DNA of 64,000 nt from Siphonodentalium dalli (GCA_032622095.1 CP136068.1:52446443-52510442); one strand, 5' to 3'. Shown: positions 39,361-51,340, numbered from the stretch's first letter. Translations and numbers: made by a program. The notes: generated by a model not told the origin, from the letters alone.

Positions 39361-42300
39361 ATGGATGACTAAACCCATGACGATATGGATGACTAAACCC
39401 ATGTCAATATGGAAGACTAAACCCATGTCAATATGGAAGACTAAACCCATGTCAATATGGAAGACTAAACCCATGTCAATATGGTAGACTAAACCCATGT
39501 CAATATGGAAGACTAAACCCATGTCAATATTGAAGACTAAACCCATGTCAATATTGAAGACTAAACCCATGTCAATATGGATGACTAAACCCATGTCAAT
39601 ATGGATGACTAAACCCATGTCATTATGGAAGACTAAACCCATGTCAATATTGAAGACTAAACCCATGACGATATGGAAGACTAAACCCATGTCAATATGG
39701 ATGACTAAACCCATGTCAATATGGATGACTAAACCCATGACGATATGGAAGACTAAACCCATGTCAATATGGAAGACTAAACCCATGTCAATATGGATGA
39801 CTAAACCCATGTCAATATGGATGACTAAACCCATGTCAATATGGATGACTAAACCCATGTCAATATGGAAGACTAAACCCATGTCAATATGGATGACTAA
39901 ACCCATGTCAATATGGATGACTAAACCCATGTCAATATGGATGACTAAACCCATGTCAATATGGAAGACTAAACCCATGACGATATGGAAGACTAAACCC
40001 ATGTCAATATGGATGACTAAACCCATGTCAATATGGATGACTAAACCCATGACGATATGGAAGACTAAACCCATGTCAATATGGATGACTAAACCCATGT
40101 CAATATGGAAGACTAAACCCATGTCAATATTGATGACTAAACCCATGACGATATTGATGACTAAACCCATGTCAATATTGAAGACTAAACCCATGTCAAT
40201 ATGGATGACTAAACCCATGTCAATATGGAAGACTAAACCCATGTCAATATTGAAGACTAAACCCATGTCAATATGGAAGACTAAACCCATGTCAATATGG
40301 ATGACTAAACCCATGTCAATATGGATGACTAAACCCATGACGATATGGAAGACTAAACCCATGTCAATATGGATGACTAAACCCATGTCAATATGGATGA
40401 CTAAACCCATGACGATATGGAAGACTAAACCCATGTCAATATGGATGACTAAACCCATGTCAATATGGAAGACTAAACCCATGTCAATATGGATGACTAA
40501 ACCCATGTCAATATTGAAGACTAAACCCATGTCAATATGAAAGACTAAACCCATGTCAATATTGAAGACTAAACCCATGTCAATATGGAAGACTAAACCC
40601 ATGTCAATATTGAAGACTAAACCCATGTCAATATGGAAGACTAAACCCATGTCAATATTGAAGACTAAACCCATGTCAATATGGAAGACTAAACCCATGT
40701 CAATATTGAAGACTAAACCCATGTCAATATGGAAGACTAAACCCATGTCAATATTGAAGACTAAACCCATGTCAATATGGATGACTAAACCCATGACGAT
40801 ATGGAAGACTAAACCCATGTCAATATGGATGACTAAACCCATGTCAATATGGAAGACTAAACCCATGTCAATATGGAAGACTAAACCCATGTCAATATGG
40901 TAGACTAAACCCATGTCAATATTGATGACTAAACCCATGTCAATATGGAAGACTAAACCCATGTCAATATGGATGACTAAACCCATGACGATATGGAAGA
41001 CTAAACCCATGTCAATATTGAAGACTAAACCCATGTCAATATTGATGACTAAACCCATGTCAATATGGAATACTAAACCCATGTCAATATTGATGACTAA
41101 ACCCATGTCAATATGGAAGACTAAACCCATGTCAATATGGATGACTAAACCCATGTCAATATGGAAGACTAAACCCATGTCAATATTGATGACTAAACCC
41201 ATGTCAATATGGAAGACTAAACCCATGTCAATATGGATGACTAAACCCATGTCAATATTGATGACTAAACCCATGTCAATATTGAAGACTAAACCCATGT
41301 CAATATGGATGACTAAACCCATGTCAATATTGATGACTAAACCCATGTCAATATGGAAGACTAAACCCATGTTAATATGGAAGACTAAACCCATGTCAAT
41401 ATGGAAGACTAAACCCATGTCAATATGGATGACTAAACCCATGTCAATATTGAAGACTAAACCCATGTCAATATGGATGACTAAACCCATGTCAATATGG
41501 ATGACTAAACCCATGTCAATATGGAAGACTAAACCCATGTCAATATGGATGACTAAACCCATGTCAATATGGAAGACTAAACCCATGACGATATTGATGA
41601 CTAAACCCATGTCAATATGGAAGACTAAACCCATGTCAATATTGATGACTAAACCCATGTCAATATTGATGACTAAACCCATGTCAATATGGAAGACTAA
41701 ACCCATGTCAATATTGATGACTAAACCCATGTCAATATTGATGACTAAACCCATGTCAATATGGAAGACTAAACCCATGTTAATATGGAAGACTAAACCC
41801 ATGTCAATATGGAAGACTAAACCCATGTCAATATGGATGACTAAACCCATGTCAATATTGAAGACTAAACCCATGTCAATATGGATGACTAAACCCATGT
41901 CAATATGGATGACTAAACCCATGTCAATATGGAAGACTAAACCCATGTCAATATGGATGACTAAACCCATGTCAATATGGAAGACTAAACCTATGTCAAT
42001 ATGGATGACTAAACCCATGTCAATATGGATGACTAAACCCATGACGATATGGATGACTAAACCCATGTCAATATTGAAGACTAAACCCATGTCAATATGG
42101 ATGACTAAACCCATGTCAATATGGATGACTAAACCCATGTCAATATGGATGACTAAACCCATGTCAATATGGAAGACTAAACCCATATCAATATGGATGA
42201 CTAAACCCATGTCAATATGGAAGACTAAACCCATGTCAATATGGAAGACTAAACCCATGACGATATGGATGACTAAACCCATGTCAATATTGAAGACTAA

Positions 42301-43689
42301 ACCCATGTCAATATTGAAGACTAAACCCATGTCAATATGGATGACTAAACCCATGTCAATATGGATGACTAAACCCATGTCAATATGGAAGACTAAACCC
42401 ATGTCAATATGGATGACTAAACCCATGCCAATATGGAAGACTAAACCCATGTCAATATGGAAGACTAAACCCATGATGATATGGATGACTGAACCCATGT
42501 CAATATGGATGACTAAACCCATGTCAATATGGATGACTAAACCCATGACGATATGGATGACTAAACCCATGTCAATATTGAAGACTAAACCCATGTCAAT
42601 ATGGATGAATAAACCCATGTCAATATGGATGACTAAACCCATGACGATATGGATGACTAAACCCATGTCAATATGGAAGACTAAACCCATGTCAATATGG
42701 ATGACTAAACCCATGACGATATGGAAGACTAAACCCATGTCAATATGGATGACTAAACCCATGTCAATATGGAAGACTAAACCCATGTCAATATTGAAGA
42801 CTAAACCCATGTCAATATTGAAGACTAAACCCATGTCAATATTGAAGACTAAACCCATGTCAATATTGAAGACTAAACCCATGTCAATATGGAAGACTAA
42901 ACCCATGTCAATATTGAAGACTAAACCCATGTCAATATGGATGACTAAACCCATGTCAATATGGATGACTAAACCCATGTCAATATGGATGACTAAACCC
43001 ATGTCAATATTGAAGACTAAACCCATGTCAATATGGGTGACTAAACCCATGTCAATATGGATGACTAAACCCATGACGATATGGATGACTAAACCCATGT
43101 CAATATGGAAGACTAAACCCATGTCAATATGGAAGACTAAACCCATGTCAATATTGAAGACTAAACCCATGTCAATATGGATGACTAAACCCATGTCAAT
43201 ATGGATGACTAAACCCATGTCAATATGGAAGACTAAACCCATGTCAATATTGAAGACTAAACCCATGACGATATGGAAGACTAAACCCATGTCAATATGG
43301 ATGACTAAACCCATGTCAATATGGATGACTAAACCCATGACGATATGGAAGACTAAACCCATGTCAATATGGATGACTAAACCCATGACGATATGGAAGA
43401 CTAAACCCATGTCAATATGGATGACTAAACCCATGTCAATATGGAAGACTAAACCCATGCCAATATTGAAGACTAAACCCATGTCAATATGGAAGACTAA
43501 ACCCATGTCAATATGGAAGACTAAACCCATGTCAATATGGATGACTAAACCCATGTCAATATGAATGACTAAACCCATGTCAATATGAATGACTAAACCC
43601 ATGTCAATATGGAAGACTAAACCCATGATGATATGGAAAACTAAACCCATGACGATATGGAAAACTAAACCCATGTCGATATTGAAGAC

Positions 43690-43895
43690 TAAACCCATGT
43701 CGATATGGAAGACTATAAACATATGACGATATGTAAGACTAAACCCATGACGATATGGAAGACTAAACCCATGACGATATATGTAAGACTAAACCCATGA
43801 CGATATATGTAAGACTAAACCCATGACGATATATGTAAGACTAAACCCATGACGATATATGTAAGACTAAACCCATGACGATATGTAAGACTGAA
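43690..43895 (+). repeat. Degenerate right edge of the satellite
   Basis: The last eight or so units read GACGATATATGTAAGACTAA with an extra TA and GTAAGAC in place of GGAAGAC, giving 26-bp units, after an irregular unit with ATAAACATATGACG. These forms are not found in the interior. Confidence 0.8.
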
Positions 43896-44157
43896 CAACA
43901 ATCATGGTTAACTGCACATTTATTAGAACCAAGATCTACTTTCATTTTTTTTTTCATCTTTGACATTATTTTAACATTAAATTTGTATTTACATCATTAA
44001 CAAAATCATTGTGTTCAAAAAAATCATTGTGTTCAATTCACTAACAAGATCATTGTGTGAAATCACCAAGTTTAACATTAATATAATATGCATACATACA
44101 GTAAGTAATCTCTCACACTATCAGGTCGGGCAAATCCTATATACAGCTATAAGAGCT

Positions 44158-44793
44158 CAATCTAGCTATCAGTTAATGACAATATTACTCATTAAATCTA
44201 GCTATCAGTTAATGACAATATTACTCATTAAATCTAGCTATCAGTTAATGACAATATTACTCATTAAATCTAGCTATCAGTTAAAGGTACTCAACCCGTA
44301 AAGAGGGTCCCCATCTCAACAGATTCCAACAACAACAATCCGATCAGAGGGTCCTATATTACTATTTCTTTGGCTTTGGGGGTAAAAAATATTTGATTCG
44401 AGTCGAGGAACCCATCAAACAAAGCTCAGAGTTATTAGATATTGATTTTTCAAATTTGTTATGTTCTCGAGATGAGTACCAATAACTGCCGTAATCTGCT
44501 CTGGATGTGTACTCCAAATCTATTCAAACAGACAAGGGTGAATAACTCTAAAATCAAGTGGTAATTTTTACGCAATTTTGACTGAGTTCTGGGCCAGATA
44601 GTATTCCCGATAATGAAAAATAATAGATTTCTAAAATCGATATCTAACAAATCTGAGCTTTGATGGGTGACTTCCTCGACTTGAATCAAATATTTTTGAC
44701 CCCCGAAGCCATTGAAATAGTAATTGAGAGGAGTTTTATCGGGTTGAGTACCTTTAATGACAATATTACTCATTAAATCCAGCTATCAGTTAA
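44158..44793 (+). repeat. 36-bp minisatellite, interrupted by a TTAA element
   Basis: The unit AATCTAGCTATCAGTTAATG plus ACAATATTACTCATTA is present as three full copies and a partial fourth at 44158-44284. It resumes at 44754 and ends near 44793. The gap is exactly the element 44281-44757, so the array predates the insertion. Confidence 0.9.
44281..44757. mobile_element. Complete TTAA element, family D
   Basis: Left end TTAAAGGTACTCAACCCG and right end CGGGTTGAGTACCTTTAA are inverted repeats. The arms continue imperfectly inward: TTTGGGGGTAAAAAATATTT pairs with AAATATTTTTGACCCCCGAA. It sits in a minisatellite unit whose uninterrupted form reads CTATCAGTTAATGACA; the TTAA is present on both sides of the element, showing a TTAA target-site duplication. 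No protein is encoded. TTAA duplication is the hallmark of piggyBac transposition. Confidence 0.88.
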
Positions 44794-45145
44794 AAAATCA
44801 AACTAATCACAAAACAATCATTTGAATTTACAAGAGCTAGATTTGGCTATTGTTTTCACAAAGTTTTTGTTTGCATATATTATCAAAGGCAAACAAATAT
44901 TGTATTTATACTATCAGATATATGTAACAGGAATTTTCTTGGAATTGTATCCTTCTGGTAATCTCAAATATAGTTATACCAGTTCAAGGTAATGGCTACA
45001 TTCAAATGCAAAATGTACAAAAGTTATTTTGCAATGGTCATATTTAACTACAGTAGTTAGATATTGCTATAAATGGAATATGTCAGACCCAAATATTACA
45101 GGTATACCAGCTGCAACTCACAAATAATAATTCAACCATCAAATT
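44794..45145. other. Intergenic, no recognised feature
   Basis: AT-rich unique sequence without open frames of note. Confidence 0.4.
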
Positions 45146-45300
45146 CAGGAAAGACGCTCTCAAAAACTAGATGTGCCGGGCAAGCCGCTCTCAAAAACTA
45201 GATGTGCCGGGCAAGCCGCTCTCAAAAACTAGATGTGCCGGGCAAGCCGCTCTCAAAAACTAGATGTGCCGGGCAAGCCGCTCTCAAAAACTAAATGTGC
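45146..45300 (+). repeat. 31-bp minisatellite, about five copies
   Basis: CTCTCAAAAACTAGATGTGC plus CGGGCAAGCCG in near-perfect tandem copies; the last unit degrades to ACTAAATGTGCTGC. Confidence 0.9.
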
Positions 45301-45589
45301 TGCACACAAATTTGAATATTTGGTCAGATTATCTTATAAGTGTCAGATGTAGAATATTGTCATTTCCTCTGATGAAATTTCCTTGGACTAGTCTTGACTT
45401 TTGGTGCCGATATTTAAACTTGATCTGTATCTTTTGTGATTATAAAACCACCACTTTAAATATTGGGCCGATCACAATTTATAAGCGAGAATCTGACAGA
45501 TAGTCAATATTCCCAACCTGCATGCTGGTAAATCCGAGAGGATCCTGCACTTGACAACATACAGATACAGTTAATAGATTTATCATCCA

Positions 45590-45665
45590 GAAATCATGGA
45601 CCAGCCTAGAGAGAGACATGGGAAATATCATGGACCAGCCTAGAGAGAGACATGGGAAATATCAT
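45590..45665 (+). repeat. 34-bp direct duplication
   Basis: ATCATGGACCAGCCTAGAGA plus GAGACATGGGAAAT occurs twice in tandem. The flanks (45301-45589 and 45666-45927) are unique AT-rich sequence. Confidence 0.85.
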
Positions 45666-45927
45666 CGACCTAAATGTGTCGCTACTACTTTTGTAATTCA
45701 AAAATTTAATTTGGCAATTCCAGCAAGTATGTGTCCAAAAAGGAAAGAAATGCTTTAACGTGAGTGAAAAGAAGTGTTAATTTAAAATTTCAATATTTAT
45801 GACTTGTAAAATCATTTGTCTCAATTCAAAACCTCTAGAATGGTCTCTGTCCGATATAATCAACTGCGATTCAAATATTTAAACTAAATATAAAAAACCA
45901 AACAAATTATTTCATCGCTTTTGGTCC

Positions 45928-46107
45928 TACAATACTCCCATAGGGAGCCTTGCATATATAAGAGAATACATTGGCCTAACAATATCTACCTTGATCTTGT
46001 AAGCCAGTGCATTCTCCTAATATCCGGGGCACCCAATGGGAGACTCGTATATAAGAGAATGCACTGGCAAAGGATAGCTAGTGCAGCTCCCATCATGAAA
46101 GGGTTAA
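45928..46107 (+). mobile_element. Family B MITE copy 4, left end truncated
   Basis: CTCCCATAGGGAGCCTTGCA, the central ACAATATCTACCTTGATC and the right end CCCATCATGAAAGGGTTAA are present; the left TTAACCC end is missing. The 39-bp minisatellite begins at the terminal TTAA. Confidence 0.7.
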
Positions 46108-47095
46108 TGCTTGGGACATGTACTCTGCATGAAGATCAGTTATTAATGCTTGTGACATGTACTCAGCATGAGGATCAGTTATTAATGTGTGGGATATGTA
46201 CTCGGCATGAGGATCAGTTATTAATGCGTGGGATATGTACTTGGCATGATGATCAGTTATTAATGCTTGTGACATGTACTCAGCATGAGGATCAGTTATT
46301 AATGTGTGGGATATGTACTCGGCATGAGGATCAGTTATTAATGTTTTGTGATAGGTAATCGGCATGAGAATCAGTTATTAATGCGTGGGATATGTACTTG
46401 GCATGACGATCAGTTATTAATGCGTGGGATATGTACTTGGCATGATGATCAGTTATTAATGCTTGGGACATGTACTCAGCATGAGGATCAGTTATTAATG
46501 TGTGGGATATGTACTCGGCATGAAGATCAGTTATTAATGCGTGGGATATGTACTCAGCATGATGATCAGTTATTAATGTGTGGGATATGTACTCGGCATG
46601 AAGATCAGTTATTAATGTGTGGGATATGTACTCGGCATGAAGATCAGTTATTAATGTGTGGGATATGTACTCAGCATGATGATCAGTTATTAATGCTTGT
46701 GACATGTACTCAGCATGAGGATCAGTTATTAATGTGTGGGATATGTACTCGGCATGAGGATCAGTTATTAATGTTTTGTGATAGGTAATCGGCATGAGAA
46801 TCAGTTATTAATGCGTGGGATATGTACTCGGCATGAGGATCAGTTATTAATGCTTGGGACATGTACTCAGCATAAGGATCAGTTATTAATGCGTGGGACA
46901 TGTACTCGGCATGAGGATCAGTTTTTAATACGTGGGACATGTACTCGGCATGAGGATCAGTTATTAATGCGCGGGACATGTACTCGGCATGAGGATCAGT
47001 TATTAATGCTTGTGATAGGTAATCAGCACGAGAATCCGTTATTAATGCTTGGGAGATGTGCTCGGCATGAGAATCAGTTATTAATCAGTTATTTT
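46104..47095 (+). repeat. 39-bp minisatellite, about 25 copies
   Basis: Unit ATGTGTGGGATATGTACTCG plus GCATGAGGATCAGTTATTA, with variants GCTTGGGAC, GCGTGGGAT and GCTTGTGAC. A longer variant ATGTTTTGTGATAGGTAATC occurs at 46340 and 46770, marking a higher-order duplication of about 430 bp (11 units). Open frames on both strands are by-products of the 39-bp period. Confidence 0.93.
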
Positions 47096-47154
47096 TTATT
47101 TCTCGAGATATTAAATTTTTTCCACCTGACAGAAAATCGTCAAGGCGACGGTCT

Positions 47155-47420
47155 CGGACCAAATTTCGGATGAAGATGGATAACCCTAAAATCAAGTGGC
47201 TTAATAGTGTGTATATATTTGACAATTCGGCCATATTTCATTGAACAAAATGTTGATAAATAACACATTTCGGTCAATTTCATACTATAGTTGACTGCAG
47301 TTAGCATTATTTTTGGGCAATTAATCGATTCTGATAACTGAAGCAGCATTTCAAAAAATGTTGTTGTTGGAATCTGAAGATATGAGGACCATCGAATCGA
47401 AATGAGTACCTTTAAACTTT
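47155..47420. mobile_element. Family D element fragment
   Basis: ATTATTTTTGGGCAATTAAT, AAATGTTGTTGTTGGAATCT, GGACCATCGAATCG and the end ATGAGTACCTTTAAA match the copy at 10040-10182 and the right end of the complete element at 44281-44757. The left end is unclear. Confidence 0.5.
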
Positions 47421-49120
47421 AAACTTGAGCTAATTATTGCTATTTATTACTATTTATCACAATTTAATCATTCAGTGAACAGATTCTGCTCCATTCACAT
47501 ATATGCGTCAACGAGTCAATGTTATTGCCTTATTAAATAGCATTGCGCAAATATGGTTTCTATTTATGGAAGAGGTTATTTCCGAGCGAAGCATGGCCAA
47601 GTTGTTGAGAATGACTTGGCATATGTGCCCAGCATGAGGATTAGTTATCGAAGTTTGGGATATGTATTCCATGTGAGGATCAGTACCAAAGCGTGGGACA
47701 TGTACTTTGCATTAATACTTGGGATATGTACTCTAAATGAGGATCAATTATCCATACATGATATATGTACCCAGCACGAGTCAGCACAGCAGTAATATTG
47801 ACCACTCAAGTCAAACAATTACATTATCCCAGCCGATCAGACAGGCAATAATTGGTTGAAAGCCCACTCAAAACCTGTGTGTTCAGCGAACATTAATTAG
47901 CTCAATGATTAGGTTTAATTGGTCAGGTTCCCATTCGAAGTATAACTTGACGTCATTTCTCAAATGTCGGCAAAGGATTGAAATGCCACAGGTAAAATGT
48001 GTAAAGGTCAGAGTAGTAATATGTGCTCTGGGTACGAGACAGAGTTAACAGGTGACATTGATTGTGTGCGTTTGTGGAGATCAATGAAATGAAATGAGAA
48101 TCTGAGAAGAATCAGGAACAATGAAGCTCAACACACCTGTGCAAACAAAGAGAGGGAAAATCTGCACCGGACCAAGGATCAGCTGGGAAGGGGGGGGGGG
48201 GGGTATACAAGAGGAAGGCAGGAACAGAGAGGGCGGCACATGTCTAAGAAAATTTTAAGGCAGGATGGGAGGGGTGTCTTTCCAACCACTACACACCCCT
48301 CCCTTTTTACCAAGCCAAAATTGGAAAATTTAAAACTTAAAACCTCTGATCAATGGTCATTTCAGTCTAATATAAATTTTAGCTGATAGTACGCAAATAT
48401 TCCACTATCAGTTCAGAAAGAATACATATTTGCACTAACTATTGGTTGAAAATAAAATTAAACTAGTTTATCAGAAAATTTCCAACCTATTTTTGGTCTG
48501 AATATTTCCACCTCTATAGAGTGTAAGTCTTAGGATGGAATTTCCAACTGGTGAAATTTAAAGGAACACATTATGTTTGTGCAAAAATTTGACATAATTT
48601 GCTCTCTGTATACTCAATTTTGAGCCTTGCATACATATAGCAATCATAAAATGCTGGCTGTAGTATACCTGAAAATAAAAATTTAATTTAGACAGCACAG
48701 ACATATTCACAAACATTGGCCTTCCAACATTCACATCAGCTGTCATGCTTAATAAATACATACATACAAATCATCAAACTATCACAATAGAGGGGTTCTA
48801 CCATTTCACAAATACACAAGGCTCATTCATGCATCAATAGACACATGTTCAAGGAGTTTTGAAAGATTAAATCGCTGATTGTCTCCATGCCTGAAATGTG
48901 TTCCGAATAAGAAAAGATCAATGAGGCGGGAGGAATTATTCATGAAAAGTGGAAATCCCTCAGAAATTCATGTATCATGTATACGATGATGGACAGTGCT
49001 GTGTAGTGATAGATATTATTTCACACCCTAGTAAGTAACCAAAGGAACCAACACACTGATGTGTTGTTTTGATTAAATTTTAATGAAGCTTTTTATTTCT
49101 GTAGTATTAATGGCTTGTAT
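47421..49120. other. Intergenic, diverged 39-bp repeats then unique sequence
   Basis: Positions about 47615-47785 contain degenerate relatives of the 39-bp unit (GGATATGTATTCCATGTGAG, GGGACATGTACTTTGC), outliers of the array that ends at 47095. A run of 15 G followed by TATAC lies near 48189-48207. No coding evidence. Confidence 0.5.
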
Positions 49121-49130
49121 TCCACTTGTG

Positions 49131-49212
49131 TTGGACATAATCTGTCTACCATTCATAATCTGTCTACCATTCATAATCTGTCTACCATTCATAATCTGTC
49201 TACCATTCATGA
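49131..49212 (+). repeat. 18-bp minisatellite, four copies
   Basis: ATAATCTGTCTACCATTC is repeated four times; the last copy runs into ATGACTATTTGTC. Confidence 0.85.
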
Positions 49213-49318
49213 CTATTTGTCAAAACTTATTTTCGTTTTGCAAAGTATTGGCAATCAAGTTTCACTATCGTGAAAACTGGAAATGATTAATTTGCAGTTG
49301 AACGACGGCTAAAAAAAT

Positions 49319-49693
49319 GAATCTCTACTCTGGTTAATGCATGTAGAGATCATATTCCACCAATAACCAAAAACCTGGGAAGTTTTGAAAGGGAACCTTA
49401 TAAAATCGAAAAAATAACACAGGGAATATATTTCTTTGTTATTATCTGTTTCTTAATAATGTATTGAATGTTTATTCATTCACATAAGTCACAGAAAAGC
49501 ATGCCATTTCAAGTTGGGACCTTCATCTACAGTGATGTACACTATTAAGAAACAGATAACCATTAAGAAATATATTCCCCCTGTGTTATTATTTTGACTT
49601 TATAAGGTTCCCTGTCAAAACTTCAAAAAGTTCCAAGGTTTTGTACTGGTGGAATATGATCTCTACGGTCGTCAGTCAGAGTAGAGATTCATG
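49319..49693. mobile_element. Foldback element with long inverted arms
   Basis: GAATCTCTACTCTG at 49319 and CAGAGTAGAGATTC ending at 49693 begin inverted arms that extend inwards about 110-120 bp with mismatches: GATCATATTCCACCA with TGGTGGAATATGATC; AACACAGGGAATATATTTCT with AGAAATATATTCCCCCTGTG; TATCTGTTTCTTAATA with TATTAAGAAACAGATA. No open frame. A MITE-like foldback of unknown class. Confidence 0.75.
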
Positions 49694-49790
49694 GCATGAT
49701 CTAATAAAACTCATAAAGATGTAAAGCCTCTATCAATCTGACATTAATTCTATATTGGTAGATGTAATGTTTATGCCTTTTGGCCCTTTC

Positions 49791-50025
49791 ATGACTGGAA
49801 CTTCCTGAATTATTGTGAAAACCCTGTGCCAATGCATTCTCTTATATAAGCGAGAATATACATAAGAGAATGCATTGGCCTAACAATATTTACCTTGCTC
49901 TTGTAAGCCAGTGCATTCTCTTATATATGCGAGGCTCCCCATGGGGGACTCACATATATAAGAGAATGCACTGGCAGAGGAACTTTAATGCTGCACCAGT
50001 GCAGCTCCCATCATGAAAGGGTTAA
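49791..50025 (+). mobile_element. Family B MITE copy 5
   Basis: GGCCCTTTCATGACTGGAAC at the left and CCCATCATGAAAGGGTTAA at the right, with both internal hairpin modules. The left TTAA has become TTGG. Together with the adjacent family A copy it forms a pair of TTAA elements 46 bp apart. Confidence 0.75.
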
Positions 50026-50070
50026 AGACCATGAAGTCCTTCAATATGTTTTACAGTGTATCCTCTGGTA

Positions 50071-50260
50071 TTAACCCTTTCTATACTAAAGCATCATTGA
50101 CGAGCAGTTATCCCATAGGAAATGTTCAGATAATAAGTTCAACAAACAACCATAGGTCATTGAACTTATTATCTCAACATTTCCCTCAATAAATTTCCCT
50201 TCTGTACTTCAATTTATCTTTAGCTAACTTGGAGAATCCATTTAGTATAAAAAGGGTTAA
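50071..50260 (-). mobile_element. Family A MITE copy 7, reverse orientation
   Basis: TTAACCCTTTCTATACTAAA at the left and TTTAGTATAAAAAGGGTTAA at the right: inverted ends with TTAA on both sides. The element is short (190 bp), lacks the GGAGGGATGTTCAG block and keeps the ATAATAAGTTCAACAAAC and TTGAACTTATTATCTC pair. Confidence 0.8.
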
Positions 50261-50638
50261 AGCATTAGAACAAGAGGAACTAACTAACAATAGTTCAATC
50301 TGATGCGATAATCTACGTACTACAAATTGGGGGTTTTCAGTGAAATTGAACTTCGAATTGAAAGATAATCGCAAATCGATTACGTGCTCTCCGTCGATGC
50401 AAAGGGGCAGCAGTATTTACATGTATAAACATCACGTTATTTAAGCTACTACATCTTGAAACCAACTTTGAAACACAAGCCCCACTAATAGGGTCTGGAT
50501 GCGGATAATTTCACCCAGTTTCAAATAAATATTTTCCAGTATAATTTCTAAATCTCTGTAAAGTTTTGATTAATGAATATGGAAGTGTTATACATGTACA
50601 TTTCAAGGATACCGACACGTAACAAATATTTCTGATAT
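50261..50638. other. Intergenic, no recognised feature
   Basis: Unique AT-rich sequence; no coding evidence. Confidence 0.35.
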
Positions 50639-50977
50639 GGTTCATGACGGGAGCTGCCCTGGGGCAGCATTAAAGAACTTGTGCCAGTACATTCTCTGAT
50701 ATATGCGAGTCTCCAATAGGGAACCTTGCAGATATATAGTAACCTTGCAGATATATAGTAACCTATAGTGGTCACTGGAAAGACAAGAAAGTCGTCCAAA
50801 CGATATTATCTGCAAGAGAATGCACTGGTTTCAAAGGTCAAGGTAAATACTGTTACTTAGGCCAATGTATTATCTTATATATGCGATACTCCCCTATGGG
50901 AGACTCGGATATATGAGAGAAGGCATTGGCACAGGGTTTTCGTAAATTGCAGGAAGCTCCAGTCATTGAAGAGTTAA
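50639..50977 (+). mobile_element. Family B MITE copy 6 with internal insertion
   Basis: TTCATGACGGGAGCTGCCCT at the left and CTCCAGTCATTGAAGAGTTAA at the right flank both hairpin modules. A 19-bp duplication (CTTGCAGATATATAGTAAC, twice) and about 55 bp of other sequence lie in the first module near 50725-50808, breaking its symmetry. Confidence 0.65.
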
Positions 50978-51335
50978 CCAATTTTTTTTTTTATGCATGG
51001 GAATGCTGAATATTCAAATCCTATTTTTGAATTGATTAGGCAGCCCAACTCACAAATCAAATCGAGTCTCAAAGCTTTACAGGGGCCTACGATAACCAAA
51101 TCAAGTCTGTGTATGGCATTGGTGTTAATGCGGCTCTACTTTCCTTATGAGATATTTAACACAAAATTAACTGCATTTTTGATATAAAATGGCACTGTGA
51201 TCCTACACTGGACAACATTCATTTGTATTTACATATTCCTGATTTCATCTATGTTTCATTTACATAATTTACATATTTTTAATGAATTTTATATACAGAC
51301 CATGTTAATGATATGTACCAGTGTTTAAGTTATGC
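50978..51335. other. Intergenic, no recognised feature
   Basis: AT-rich; contains a poly-T stretch next to the family B end. The 64-residue frame at 50993-51187 is not recognisable. Confidence 0.35.
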
Positions 51336-51340
51336 AACAG

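Larger units (their letters stand above)
20983..43895. repeat. Giant 24-bp satellite array, about 955 units
   Basis: The unit is ATGGAAGACTAAACCCATGT plus CAAT. Variation is almost limited to a few sites: GGAAGAC or GGATGAC; ATATGG or ATATTG; GTCAAT, GACGAT or GATGAT. These combine into about eight common unit types. Rare variants (GGTAGAC, ACACATG, ATATCAAT, GGGTGAC) recur at fixed distances and reveal higher-order duplications of 552, 4584, 5136 and 8040 bp. Because 24 is a multiple of 3, both strands stay open for long distances (8-residue periods MSIWKTKP and MGLVFHID). Nearly all variants change the amino acid on either strand and there is no gene context, so coding is unlikely. The edges are more degenerate than the middle. 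Confidence 0.97.

Noticed and set aside
20983..43895. Giant repeat proteins encoded by the 24-bp array (frames of 2175 and 5204 codons on minus, up to 2068 on plus)
   Set aside because: The length follows from a stop-free 24-bp unit; both strands are open, unit variants are mostly non-synonymous, there is no promoter, splice or start context, and ATG occurs in every unit.
20983..43895. CRISPR array
   Set aside because: Units are contiguous with no unique spacers, and the genome is eukaryotic.
20983..43895. Telomeric repeat, because each unit contains CTAAACCC
   Set aside because: The telomere-like heptamer occurs once per 24-bp unit within unrelated sequence and the array is internal.
46093..47173. 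Frames rich in HAEYISHTLITDP or CTRHEDQLLM repeats
   Set aside because: Translations of the 39-bp minisatellite, open on both strands because 39 is a multiple of 3.
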